A stretch of DNA of 64,000 nt from Dasyornis broadbenti (taxonomy: Eukaryota > Chordata > Aves > Passeriformes > Dasyornithidae): assembly GCA_013397935.1 (NCBI GenBank), contig VZRN01005169.1, positions 2,265,029 to 2,329,028 of the forward strand, given 5' to 3'. Positions 24,793 through 38,500 of this stretch are shown piece by piece; positions within the stretch are counted from its first letter, which is position 1, and every line of letters starts with the position of its first letter. The position numbers and the translations under genes were made by a program. The notes beneath the pieces were generated by a model, which saw only the letters and a list, made by a program, of their open reading frames with translations, searched no databases and was not told where the DNA came from.

Positions 24793-24890
24793 TGTGGTAT
24801 CACATAATAAACCAGTCATATCTTGTGCCTCCATTCAAACAGTGCAAAGCAAAGCAAAATGATCAGGAGAGTCCATTGATCTTAGATCTA
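24793..24890. other. Spacer between two convergent CR1 tails
   Basis: About 98 bp of non-CR1 sequence separate the 3' ends of the flanking copies. Confidence 0.5.
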
Positions 24891-25146
24891 ATCACAGAAT
24901 CAGAAAATCGAAGAATCACAGAAGGGTTTGGGTTGGAAGGGACCTTAAAGATCATCTCGTTTCAAGAAAATTGCCATGGGTAGGGAGGCCACCCTCTACC
25001 CCAGGTTGCTCTAAGCCCTGACCAACCTGACCTTGGACACTTCCAGGGATGGGACGTCCACAGCTTCTCTGGGCAACCTGTGCGAGGACCTCACCATCCT
25101 CAAGGTAAATATTTCTTATGAATTTCTCACTAATATCCAATCTAAG
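24891..25146 (-). mobile_element. CR1 LINE fragment, 3' end
   Basis: It starts with ATCACAGAATCAGAAAATCG and AAGAATCACAGAAGGGTTTG, then GGTTGGAAGGGACCTTAAAG, AGGTTGCTCTAAGCCCTGAC and TCCACAGCTTCTCTGGGCAA, and ends near CTAATATCCAATCTAA. This is a well-preserved antisense CR1 terminus with several octamer repeats, so it is probably one of the younger copies in the window. Confidence 0.93.
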
Positions 25147-27341
25147 AAGACATCTTTCTGTTCAAAGCCAAGCTTTTTGTTTTTGAAAGCTTTGTTTCTT
25201 TCTTCGGTGTTAAAGAGGATAAATAAAAATTTTATTATATTAAATTTTAGCTTCATTTTAGCTAATGCTCTATAAGCAAAGAGTGTCAGACTTTCCCAAG
25301 AATTTTTCTGTGCCCTACTGAGGATCACACAGATATTTCATGGCAGAGCCAACACAAACAGAAAGATCTGTTTCAGTATTCACCATATGCCTAAATTGCA
25401 CTTTATTATAGTAATTTTGTAATACTGCTTCTTCAACTTTGCTTTGTCCTTCAATGAACACCTCAACATTTTACACTGTGTCGTTTTTGTTTATGACCTC
25501 TGCCTTCACACCTTCTTCCCTCCTTGCAAGCAACTTCCATGTGTTAATCCTCGCAGTGAAATGAGACAGTCCTGCCCCAAGAACTGGGGCACAGGGACAC
25601 AGTGGGCTGGAGGCACAGCGATGTCTCCTGAGCTGCCAAAATGATGAGCATTTAGGGACGTCTCTGTGGGGCATCAAGAGGAGTGTCCAAGGGGTGCACT
25701 CATAGCACCAGGATGTTCTCAATCTACCTGAGGCAGGTACAGTGAAAAGACCAGGACAGTTGTAATGTAAACCTTCAGTCTTGCTGGTCTCTAGACCTTT
25801 GGTAACTGTCTGGCTGGCAGGAATTCATCGGGAATTTATATTTCATGAGTGGGATTCATCTCACCTAACTTCAGACATGGAAGTGTGACTTATCAAAGCC
25901 TGTTAGTCACTCAGGAATAACAGGCTGAGTTTGTCTTAAAATAAAGAAATAAAAGGCAATTCCAGAAGGCAATTCAGACAAGTGTTTGGGATGGCTGGAA
26001 TGAATCACACCCTGGAAATACCCATTTCTCTCCATTCAGAGGAGGAAGTAGCTGAATGACTGCTCCAGAATTCTCCATGTGAGCTGGGCACTCTTGACTC
26101 CCTTCAAAGACAATGGAGCAAAATAGGCCCCTTTCAAATGCAATTCATCCAGCCAGAGGCATGCAGATGATTCACAGCCTACATGTGCTTTTCCTCAATG
26201 ATATTCAGGAGCCTGGGGAGACTCGCTCAAAGATCTCTGTACTGCAATGTTTCATTCACTTAATGAATCCCACCAGGACTCTTGCCAGGAATTGGGCCCA
26301 GAGTTATCTTATTTTCCCTTTTTTTCCCCCTTCTTTTTCCAATCACATAGGAAGATTGTGGTTCAGCTAAATATGATATCCAGAGTTCTTGAATCCTAAA
26401 GAAGTGGCTCAACACTTTCTGTGTTGTCTTTACTTTATTTACTCTTCCTCAAGTCCTGCTGCTGCCATCTCACAGTATTCATTTCTTTCTACCCTGTGAC
26501 CTTAGGATTTCTGTGCTTTCAGCAGCCATACCCATTTTATCCCTTATCCTGTCATCCTGCACATTCTGACTCTTTTTTCATCTCCACTGTTCAAGCACGC
26601 CATACCTCACTGGTTTACTTTCATTCAGATTTTCTGGTCTGTTCTACTTTGACCCTGTTGCTTATTTAAGCAAATTCTTGCCCATGTTTCTGTACTATTT
26701 CCTCCTCTCCTCTTGCACCAGTTGCCATTAAATCCCTATCTATATCTCACAGCTCATAGTCTAGAAATACAATGCAGATGCAGGTGGTTGAGGCTACCCT
26801 AGTTTCTACATGGCATGTACCATCCAAATCAGAAATGTCTTTGTCTTGGACCACAGACCACACAAATTTTGGCTTCAGTTAGGACAGGACAGTAGAACTA
26901 CTGAAATACGTCCCAAAATGTATTGTATGGATAAAACTAATTAAAGTACTAAACCCTAAATATTCTGAAAATTTACTTATTTCCTCCAGAAACAAATTAT
27001 TGTAGTTGGTTTCACCTCAGACATCAAATATATGTCTGGAAAAATTTTAACTACAGCAGTCACATCTCTTTATTATACACAGAAGAATAATTTGCAGTTC
27101 TACATTTTCACTCATAGGTGGCGATAGCAAATTGATATATTATTTACCAAGCTTATGCTTAAAGATTCTCCACGGAGACTAGAGAAAGCATAATGAACTT
27201 TTCCAGACATTTAAAGTGATGGATTTTTCTTATTTTGTGCACTAGGACATTCGTAGAAGGTCATTTAAAATTGTGTCTGCACATCAAACATACCTATGTA
27301 TCAAACATACCTACAGACAAACATGTAGAAATGTCTTTCTC
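25147..27341. other. Unassigned sequence
   Basis: No gene is supported. The segment 25560-25735 is more GC-rich, but I recognise neither a repeat nor an exon in it. Confidence 0.5.
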
Positions 27342-28040
<699 letters not shown>

Positions 28041-28054
28041 AAAAAAAAAAAAAA
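28041..28054 (+). repeat. Poly-A run
   Basis: Fourteen adenines directly follow the polypyrimidine tract. Confidence 0.9.
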
Positions 28055-31000
28055 GCAGCAGTTGCTTTAACTGTTTTGTGCCCCTTGAATTCCAAATGAA
28101 ATGGATCCAACGGAGCTCTCTCTCTCCGTGGGTGCTTCTGTGTGTACACACAGACGCTGGTACCTTTCCTAATGCTCCTTCTCCCACACGTATCCGAAGA
28201 TGCAAATGGTAGTTCCCAGTGACAAAACCAATATGTTCACTTTCCTATTCACAGCTGTCAGAATGATGCAATAAAAAAATACCCTGAACTTTATGGTAAA
28301 TGCCTCAGGGTAAATGTAGCTCACATATGCCTTTACAGTATCTCTTTGTTTTGTTCCTTGAAATATAAATGCCTTCATCTTGAAATACCTTCATATTATC
28401 TTCAGCTCAGAAAAGAAAAGGTAAAAAATATCCTTTAAAACAAAATACCTTAAATCTGTACATTCCACCTAACAAGTGATCACACTGGAAGGTATTCACA
28501 GTGCTTAAATTAGAACATTTTAAGCAGGCTGGAAACCAGCCCATAAAGCTCCTTACGGCCGGTGTCCTATTTGGTGACTGAACTTGCCCTCTGGAGCAAT
28601 TATGCGGCCAACTGGGAAAAATCTGCCTATATCATATCAAGGAAATTAAAAGGACTTATTTGGATATATATATGTAATCTTCATCATTTCACAATACTAG
28701 TTAGAGCATTAGATGGACACAGATCTCTTGGCACTTAACTAAGATGTAAAAGTTAGGGCAATAGTTGCACAAATTTCCTTTTTATGGATGACGGATAGAG
28801 ATTTTAAGAGAGCAAGTCAGACCTGAGCTGTGCTAACTAAAATTTCCAGCTGATTCAGCAATTACATATGTCCAAATAAAGCAAAAATACATCAAGATTT
28901 ACATTTCACAAACATAAACCTGTAATAGGCAAAGCATCTTCCAGCCATTCCCACTGTTCTACTTCCTACATTAATTTAAAGATTCAATCTTCCTGTTGCT
29001 AAACCAGAACAAACCTGACAGACAAGTTACTTTGGAATCATGTTTCCCACTGTGAACAACACTGGAAGTTTTATAATGAAGAGGCCGTAACAGACTCCAT
29101 CGAAACTTTGAAGAAAATTTTCTTCCTGACTTGGCACTGAAGACTGAGTTGGGTCTTATTAATTTTGTCCTCAAATGTACACTAAAACCCTTTTGTGGAA
29201 GGTTTTGTCTTGGTTTTGTTTCTTTCTTCCTGCAAAAAAATTTCGTGTGATTCAATTTTCAGAGCATGAATGAGATGATAAGAAAATATTCCTGGGGTGG
29301 ACTCTGCTCTCCTGTGTCTCCCGGAAACAAACAATCCCAGACTCCAGTAAGGGAGTTCTCTCAGCCCTTGGTGGCCACCACTTGCCCACTCCAGCTGTTC
29401 TTTGGTCCTCAGCTAGTTCTCAGACCAATTTTAGGGCAGCTTAGCAATTTTGTGACTGTTTTGATATGTGCTGCAATCACTTTTTTTTGCAAGCGCTCAT
29501 GGGAAGTCTATTTACATGTATCTCGGTCTGGAGTATCAACTCCAAGACAAAACAAAACTCTGCTGGAGAAGCAGACAATACACAAATGCCTACGTACAAA
29601 AAAATGTGCATAAACTCTGCTCTCACTGGAGCTCATCAGCACAGTCCAGCTGCTTCTTGTTTACAGTGAGGGCAACGATTTTCCCTTACTGGAATAAATA
29701 TGGCCAGTCTTTTGTAACAAACATGAGATCTCCCAAGTGCTCTTTCAACAAATATTTAGAAAGTTATGGCATGATAAAAAGTGAAGCTAGAACTAAGAAA
29801 TGAATCTGAGGTGGGGTTTCAGCTCCGCTCTGAAGTCCAAGGCGGATATTTTGATTTCTGGTTTTTCTGCATCTCTAGGAAAAGCTGTGCTGTTCTTGTG
29901 ATCGAGCTGAGACCATAATTAGCAACACTTTTTGCTCAGCTATCATATTAATCTTTCAAACTTATGAATGTACAGGTAATGAAAGTCTTAAGTGAACTCA
30001 TTATTCACTTATTAATATTAATGTATTTCTTCAGCAAACAACTTTTATCAGTGTTTTGTCAAAATAAGGAATGGTGAATATTAATACGATATAAATGATC
30101 TATAATTTTGGCCACCCTACTTACCAGCTATGACTAGAAAGAAAAGAAACTCTGAAAAGGGGAGGACAAAGATAGAATGAATTGGATTCAGTATAGAAAT
30201 TATGAAATTTTAAGCACCGTTTTCTAATTCCTCCCCCACTTCCAATCCTTTGTTCTTTCTGTGTTTCCTCAATTCTCTAGTTTAAAATTAGGGGGAAAAA
30301 GTTCACTTTTCTCAGAAGTTTTCTAATTTTTCATAAATTCTTAGGAAAAAGCAACATTTTTTAGCAACAAGTGAAAATAAACTATCCCAAAAAAAAAAGT
30401 GAGTTCTTGGCTACAAAATATCACTTGGTAAAGAAATTTCAACTTCCTTTTACACTCATGAGCTTCAGATCATTGGAATATCTGAGTAAAACAAGTGTGT
30501 AACAGGCATGAAGATCTAAAAATTTAAATTTTCAGTCATATATTACCTAGTATTGAGGAAGCAGTTTGGGGACTTTTCAACTTTTTATTTAGTTCTGAAG
30601 AAATCACTTGTTTTTGTTAAAATTACACATTATCTTCAGAATCTCCTTTGCTGCAGTATTTTCTTAAGATACAAATTTAAAGGAACAGCACAAATCTCCA
30701 CTTGCAAGGTGTGCAGAAGTCTCAGTGGAAGCAAAGGAATCATATTTATAGGGTTCTTTTGGTTTTTTTTGTGTCACTCTCTTCTCTCAGAGATTTTCAG
30801 TTCTTGTTCTGAGATAAAGGAGAGGAGACCATTCCTCTGCAGCTGTAATCACAAAGTTCCAGACCACAATATTTTCATATCTCAAGATTTCATCCTCAGT
30901 ACCATAATATTTTTCAGGTTTATTTTGGATTTTTCTTTTTTTTAATGTAAGCTTCTGGTTCTCAATTTTCATTTCAAGACAACTATGTTTCTTGGCCCTT

Positions 31001-31507
31001 TGAAACACAATTCCGTCTTGGAAGAGATGAGATTTTGGAGTTTCAACAAGCTAAAAGACAAGCTAAACTGTCCCACAGAAGTTATATTTAAGGTATTTTA
31101 AATCTTTAGGTGATCTTTCAACGATTCTGAGCTTCTGACCTTGCTTTAGTTGTGAACAGGTGCTCAAGGAGGTCACATTATTAATATCAGTAAGTCCAAC
31201 ATTTTTCTCAATAAAAACCCTTTAATAGAATTTTGATAATGTGAGTAATCTTCTGTTAAGGTAAGAGGAGAAAAACAGAGAACTAGTCCAAAGATCTGTT
31301 TAGCTCATGTTCAGTTAGAAAATGTCTTTTCAAGGAAGGAGTTTCTTCCCTCAACTATAAAATAGGCCCAGATTTACCACTAGAAAAGAACCCTTTGGGG
31401 ATTATCCTAACTTCATTTTAACCCTGCAAATTGCTTTCAGATTTTTTGCTTGGCTTTGAAAAGATGTATAACCACAAATCATTATGCTTTAGGATGTGGA
31501 CTGTAAG
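28055..31507. other. Unassigned sequence
   Basis: No gene, CR1 or LTR is recognised. A 16-bp perfect palindrome lies at 28138-28153 and a 6-bp-stem hairpin at 28110-28129. The segment 28490-28660 carries a few CpGs (ACGGCCGG, ATGCGGCC) and is repeat-free. Open frames at 29266-29613 and 30553-30945 resemble no family. Confidence 0.5.
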
Positions 31508-31554
31508 GAAAAAAAAAAAAAAAAAGAGAGAGAAAAAAAGTAGGAAAAAAAAAA
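31508..31554 (+). repeat. A/G-rich low-complexity run
   Basis: A long A-run is followed by GAGAGAG and further A-runs. Confidence 0.9.
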
Positions 31555-34239
31555 GGGTTGATCCCTAAGAATAACTCATGGAAATGTGTGGCTGTTCTCT
31601 TAGCTTCCTGGTTATGTGGGAAACTAGATAAATGATAATATCTTTAAATGCTTATTAAGTTTCTAAAGAATCAGCTCTTAATTAGATATCAATGCATTGA
31701 TGTTTTTGTGAACTTGAACCCACAGCAGTTTATGTGGGATTTTGAAATCCCTGACAGGATTTGCTGTTTAATGGAATTTGATGGAAGGCAATGGAAATGC
31801 TATAAGAGGGCTTTTTAAGCCAAACATGGGTACCTTTACCCTGCTCAAAGGGTGGTAGACTTGTCAAATACTTTGTTTGTGTCACACTCACACACTGTAA
31901 AGCGGCCATAAGTCATGCAAAAAGAAATCTCAAGCTGTGCCTGCTCCTGAAGACACAGATTCCCTGCTTCTGCTTTAGGAACTGGTCAATGACTGAATTT
32001 ATCATGAAGCATTAGAAGAAGAGGTCCTGTGATAAAAAGGAGAAATTAAGCAACTATCTCGAGGTCTGCATCTTGTTTTTCTCTTGGTAACACGTTTATT
32101 GAAACACGAAACTCTTCAGGGCAGAGAGTGCACTTTTGCAAATGTGCTGACCTTTCCAAATTGGGTAAAAATGCAAATTTTAGAAGTGATAAAGCACCTG
32201 CAGTAACCACTAAAACTGAAGGAACCCATGGGTGTTCAGCATTTGTTTTACATCTTCACTTCCTTTTAAGTTTTGTCGGTGTAAGAGCTATTTCAGACAC
32301 CAAGAGGGAGACTTTCAAATGTACCTTGACTATATGTATGCCCCACAACAGAAGCTGATAGGATCTATGTTTCTAAATCTCTGGCTAGATTACACAAAAG
32401 TTTAAAAAAAAACTCCAGCAAAACCAATCCCCCAAAACACCTGTAAGTTTTACTTACAGTTAATCAAAGAAAGGTGATGATTAGATGCAGAAAATGCAGA
32501 GAATGAGGAGGCTGCTGAAAAGATTATGGCAAAAGCCCAGAAAATGAGAAGATTTCATGTCTTCAGCAACAAGTCAGTGAACCATTTTGCTAAAGGGGCA
32601 GAGAGACAAAGGGAGCTTAAAGTGTAACCAGCATGAGGAAAAAAGAAATTGGAGACCTTTCTGAAAGATGTCACAATTACGGAACAGTAAATGTAAATGA
32701 TAACTTTATTTCTGAGTTGCAGCAGAGATTTCACCTGATTTTGTTCAGTGTTGTCCCCAGTCCTGTGTATATCTAATTAAAAGACAATAATTTAGATACA
32801 TCATAGTTGATTTATACCAGATAGGGTCAATCACAGCTGCTAAAGCCCTTTTTTACAATTTAGCCTACAGCAAAATGTTAGAATTCATGCCCCCAGCATT
32901 TCTGCAGTCAGGGATATCTTGGGTTGCTGTTATGTCAACATGATGAAAGCGTTACAGATTTGTCTTTAATACTACAAAGTTGCTCTAAAAAGACAATGAT
33001 TTAACTGAAAGGGGTTACATTCATGTTGGCAGTAGAGTGATAAAATGGTTAAGAATGGTTAAGAAATGTAACATAGACAGCAAACGGCACTTGCTCAAAG
33101 AAAACAAGTATAAAAATAAAGTTCCAAGTGCTGGAGCCTAGTCAAGCTGAATTAGTCAATAGACCTTACTTTCCTAAGCAAAGGAAAATGTAAGAAAGCA
33201 GAAATTGTGATAATAGTTTTAAAAATAAAGGTTTGTAGCTGGAGCTAGAAGAGCTGAAAAGTAGCTGAAAGGCTGTTGTGAGGAATGGAGTTGGGTATGG
33301 AATGGTGTCAAAGACGCACTGGAAAGACACCACTAGAAACCAATGCACGGTAATGCCAGGAGGCTATAGCTGTGACCCAGATTGTTAAAATGAGAAGGGA
33401 ATTAGGTACAGATATTCTGCTGAAATTCAATTCCATCTGAGTTTGCCTTCTTTTCATTAGGCGTCTGCTAGTTATTGCTTTTTCTGTTTACCTCTTTTCA
33501 GAAAAAAACACAATGTTTGAGCTGATCTGAACTGAGATACCTTTTTTTTTTTTCCTAGTTAGAAGTCAAATAAAAGAAACGCAGAATTTTCCTTTTAAAA
33601 TGAAGTCCTGAATCAGAAATGCAAGAGTATTTGAGTCTTGTCTTTTACCTGCAAGATCAGGGTAAAAGACGTTAATGTTCGCTATTCTTCTTCCCTAATC
33701 TGAATCATCCTGTCCATCCAGTTAGGGGCAGGTCCATCCATGCAGTCGAGTGTGCTGAAATCACCTCTTCTCGAGTTCTTGTTGCTTTTCTTCACTTGCA
33801 TGAATGGCATTTTCTGTGGACTACAGAAAAAACTCAAGACTTCCATCGTGCTACAGATTGGACTTTCCAAGAGGAAGTCACATCTATGTTGCACGTCACA
33901 ATTAATTCATGTTTAACTACTTCATATAGAGAAAATCAACATCGGTATTGAAATATCAGCCCTTCAATTAAATAGTTATTCCAAAAAATCTTATTAATCT
34001 GAGGAGGATTTCAGAGTCACTGATCCTCTAGGTCAACATCTTCCATCAAGATAGGTGAGACTGCGCCCTGCATTGTGCAGTTTTCTAAGGTAACTAATTC
34101 TAAGTTTTAGAGGAGAGCAGAGAATTGGGAAGCAGAAATGAAAAAGAGAGTCTTAGCCACATTAGAAGAAAGCAGAAGATCATCTGAGTTGCGGGGAACT
34201 GGATTTGAAGGCCAGCATAGACTTGTGGATCCATAACTT
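31555..34239. other. Unassigned sequence
   Basis: No gene or repeat family is recognised in about 2.7 kb. A T-run lies at about 33541-33553. Confidence 0.5.
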
Positions 34240-34481
34240 GAGGATCATAAGTTGGGCCAGGTGAGGTTTAAGTTGCACATTAGGAAGAATTTCTTCACAG
34301 AAAGGATGATTAAGCATTGGAATAAACTGTCCAAGGAGGTGGTGCAGTCACTGTTCCTGGAGGTGTTTAAGGAAAACCTTGATGTGGCACTCAGTGCCCT
34401 GGTCTGGGTGACAAGGTGGTGACTGACCATAGGTTGAACTCGATGATCTCAGAGGTCTTTTCTAATTCAATTGATTTTGTG
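34240..34481 (+). mobile_element. CR1 LINE fragment, 3' end
   Basis: AAGTTGGGCCAGGTGAGGTT, AGGAAGAATTTCTTCACAGA, AAGGATGATTAAGCATTGGA, CTGGAGGTGTTTAAGGAAAA, CTTGATGTGGCACTCAGTGC and GAACTCGATGATCTCAGAGG are the sense order of a CR1 3' region of the subfamily with the GATGTGGCACT word. Confidence 0.9.
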
Positions 34482-37370
34482 CCGGAAAAACACTCCTTAT
34501 TTCCAGTCTGATCCTAAGGACATCAGGTGGGGTATTCTGGGCAATCAGATATATTGATATGAGGAAACATGGAAGTCCCGGAATAATTTTCCTGCAGGTG
34601 TCAACACATCTAAGCTCTTGATATAGTCAAAGAACATGTAGTGAAAATTCAGCGGGTTCTAGAACTCAGTTAATTTGCCTAAATGAATGTGTCAATTGCA
34701 ATTTGAGGTTCCTTTGTGGATCCCACTTGGCTTTCCCCTTCATTTTCAGTAGGGCTTATGTCTCCCACAAGGGCCTGTGTCATGTTTGTCCAAGCTGTGT
34801 ACAGGTTACAAATCCTCTAGGACGTCTCCATGACTGAAAGCAGTGATATTTGTGGTGCTCAGACTATCAGCTCACCCTGAAGTAGTTATCTAAGACAGCA
34901 TCCTGTAGCCTAAATACAGTCTTGTATAATTTTAGATTCCGAGAAGTGTCTTACTTGGCCTCTAGCTTCTGCTTCACAGTGATGTCACCTCCCATAAATT
35001 CTATGTTATATTTGTCAGTCCAGTAGTAATGCCTTAGGCATCTCAAAAGGCCCCAGATATTTAAGTTCCAGAAAGTTTAAACAGTTGAATACTACTCTTC
35101 ATGGCTGGTCAGCTAAATAGTTTTCTGGATACAATGATTTTCAGCTGTAAGTATTAAGGAGATTAAATACTCACCTCTCATGTGGATATTTAAATATCTG
35201 TTATTTAACCTTAAATGGGATCCAACCCTAGGAATCACTCATGGATCTTTAGAATATTGTATGTTAACCTCAAGTGTGCTGACTACCAGAAAAATATCCC
35301 TTTCATTCCCCTTTCTAGGAAAGCTCTTGTTAGACACATCTCGTTCGCAGTGAAGCACGCAGAAATTGAAGTACAATGACTAAAACAAAGGTTTATAAAG
35401 ACCATAATTAATTTCTTAGCAACAGAAATGGGTGCATATTGAGGATCAAGAGAAACCTGTAGCTGAAGTTTCACTGAAGCTAATTCCTGGACATAGGAAA
35501 CCAAACTTTGGTAGTAAAATGTTTATCAAGACTGCATGTTTGCAACTTATCTTAGTGCAAAGCTTCTTGTAAACAACATATAAATAAATAAAGACATACT
35601 TGAGGGAGAAAATTTCCACTTTCTTTGGAATGTCCTATAGTGGGATTTTGCTCATACCCATTTTTCACAGAAAACCCCTTTGCCTTTTCCAATTTCCATT
35701 ACATTTAGGTTGCAAGAAATGTTCAATTAAACCAGTGGACTTGTTCTGACTCAGTACTACTGACATCTAAAATATCCAATGCATCATTCTCACGTTGTGC
35801 TTTCCCCCTTCTTCTTTCAATATTCTCAGCAAACACTGGAGAAATTTTTTTTTAATCCATTGGTGGTTCTATCCATCCATTCATCAGTGTCAAATGTCCC
35901 ATTACAATCTGAGCTGGAGAAGAAACCATTTAAAGTCTACTCTAAAATTGTGAACCAAAGTCATCATTTTGAGGTCAGGTCAGGTCATGGCACTGGAAGC
36001 ATTTACCAGCTTGGATACCCGTGTCCCCCTCCTTGTTAGAGAACTAAGGGCAAACAAGAGTACTCCTCTTTCAGAAATTTTAAACTTGAGACAATATTGC
36101 CTCACATTAAAGATCAGGGCCAGAAACTTCACATTGATTTTTTTTGGCCTAAAGACAATTGTTATAGTTGATCTAAAATTAGATCGTGGTCCCTCAAAGA
36201 ACGAGACATCTTTCTTTAAAATAACCCTTTTGAAATCAGATATTTAACATTGAACAGCAGGAGCAAAACTGGAACCTTAAAAAAATGAAACCTTTCTCTG
36301 CATATTCTTTCTTTTCTCTATAGGAGTTAAGAAGACAAAAGCACCATGATCCTGAAAAAAAAAGAAAATCAGATGTAGACTTGGATAGAATAGAATATGT
36401 TCTATTTGGATTTGGATTGAAATAGGTAAGAGTTTGAATTTGAAGGAAAGATGTGGTCTTGGAACAAATTAAGAAAGAGGACATTATTGGAAGAAAGATG
36501 TAAGTATCTTTCAAAGTGAGCTTTGTAATATTTGGAAGAATAAAAGAATCATTCAATACTTAACTAAAATGGATTGAGATTCCAGTCCTTTTGGGGCTCG
36601 TCTATCTCTAGCCTTAGTTACTGTGAAATTCCTTGACAACAGTAATAAAGCATTTACACTGAGAGTCTTGACTTTTGCCCACCTGAAACATTCTTCTTTT
36701 ATTGACTTAGAAAGCTTTGGGGGCAAAAATTGTGTGAAGCAATGAGGCCATTCAATATTAGACAAAGGGATAAAGCACACAATACTGGAGACATATTTTC
36801 CCTTTGCCTATGAAATGTTTCATGGGGAAACTGCTTCTTTCAACACGGCAGATCTTGTGGGAAATGACCTGTACACTGGATAAGTTGACAGGCACAGTAG
36901 GGGATTTCATTACACCTCAGAGTCTGACTGGCACAACCAGCTCTCTCTGGCTCTCTGTAACCCCTGGCAAGTGCTTGGAATTGAATCTGTAAATGTTAAT
37001 CAATATTTCAAGCCTATTAAATAAAGAAAGGCATTGTGGAAATCAAAGCACTAACGGCTAGCATGATGCTCTACAGTGACTTCCAGGCCATCAAAAACCT
37101 TGTAGGGAGCAAAAGAGCAAATATTTTAATAAAAGAATTACCTTTACAATTTCAAACCTGCAGAAGAATGTTACATCTCCAACCCTATCGCGCTAACTTA
37201 ATTTTCATTTCAAACAGGTCAGTGAACAGGAGCAATTCAATACAGATATTTAATGAGTCTTTAAGGTGCTGTCCTAAATCCTGGGAGAGTAAAAGACCAC
37301 CATGTGTTTAAAACATCTGTAAGTACATCCATTTCTTCTCAAAGATGAAATGGGGCAGAACTGTACCTAA
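34482..37370. other. Unassigned sequence
   Basis: No gene is supported. A (AGGTC)3A run lies at 35972-35987. The rest is AT-rich without recognised repeats. Confidence 0.5.
35972..35987 (+). promoter_or_regulatory. Triplicated AGGTCA-type half-site
   Basis: AGGTC is repeated three times and closed by A, giving overlapping AGGTCA words at 35972, 35977 and 35982. AGGTCA is the nuclear-receptor half-site, but the 5-bp overlap is not a standard direct-repeat spacing. Confidence 0.2.
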
Positions 37371-37425
37371 AGCCTGAGGGAGTTTCACCATGGATTTCAG
37401 TGGATGGAGGCCCTGAGTGAGATTC
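37371..37425. mobile_element. Possible third copy of the old amniote interspersed repeat
   Basis: GAGTTTCACCATGGATTTCA followed by GTGGATGGAGGCCCTGAG recalls the gagttttgccattgacttca plus gtgggg phrase that belongs with the copies at 5.9 and 17.0 kb. The match is weak. Confidence 0.3.
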
Positions 37426-38308
37426 GTGGGTGGGACTGATTTAACACAGCTCTAGACAGCCACACCATAGGCTGCTGGGGTTGTGCTGGTCACCTGAGGC
37501 TCACTTTGGAGAGAAATGAGAACTTCTGGAGTGCCATTTATTTCATGCTAAAGCCAATGTCTAAAACAGGTCAAATGAATTGTACCTTAAAGCCCTCTGG
37601 TGTCTGAAATGATTACAAAGAGAGCCACAGGTAGCCAAAGCAACAGAGCAACAGGATCCAAAGTCAGAGGAGATGAATCACCCCATTCCTGTGTATCATG
37701 TGGTGCATGGACAAAACCAGACTGCAATAGGCAAGTGAAATTGTGCAACCCTCAGGCAAGGGTGTAAAAGGGTAACATAGGAAAAAAAAAGTTAAATAAT
37801 TTCAGGATTTTAAAGTACTTCTCTGTGGTGAACTTTGAAATGGGTTGGAAGGAGTATATGTATCTATATGAAACACCCTCTGAGAGAAAAGTTACCTCTA
37901 CTTTCTTCTTCCCTCCACAAAATAAAACAAAAACCCAGCCACAAAATGGCAACTTGCTGCGGAATGAAGCAACAAGTCTTGGTTTCTTCAAAGTCCTGGT
38001 AGATGTGGGAGCAGAATGTTGATATGGACAAGAATAAATAATGCTTGTCAACTTTGTAATCTTATCCTACCTCTAAGATGGGAAGCAGACTCCAGTTTCT
38101 TTCCTCTGCCTTCAAGAATTTCAGGAGAACCAGGTACTATGACCAAATAGTAAGGCCTGATGTGACTAATTCCAAATCTACCAGTTGTTACTGAGCAAAG
38201 TGTCTCCTGCAAAAGTGAATTCCCACTTCTTGGCAAGGCAATTGTCATGCTGTGTCAAAAAACAAGTGGAGAAGCTTTCAAATTCTTTCAGACTTAGCTT
38301 AAAATTAC
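37426..38308. other. Unassigned sequence
   Basis: No gene or repeat is recognised. Confidence 0.45.
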
Positions 38309-38500
38309 AAAAAAAAAAAAAAAAACCAAGTCATTGGCAATTTTAAGACAGTAATGTATCCATCTCATTCTGACCAGTGAAGACAAGAGAACATTAACAT
38401 TTCTTTACTGCTATTGTAGTGAAAAGAAATATGAAGAAAAGACAAAAAGGACAGAAAAAAAAAAAAAGGAAAAAAGAGGGAAAAAAAAAGAAAAGAAGAC
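38309..38500 (+). repeat. Poly-A run and A/G-rich low-complexity sequence
   Basis: A pure A-run lies at 38309-38325, and an A-rich AAAG/AAAGG stretch covers about 38421-38500, with unique sequence in between. Confidence 0.85.
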
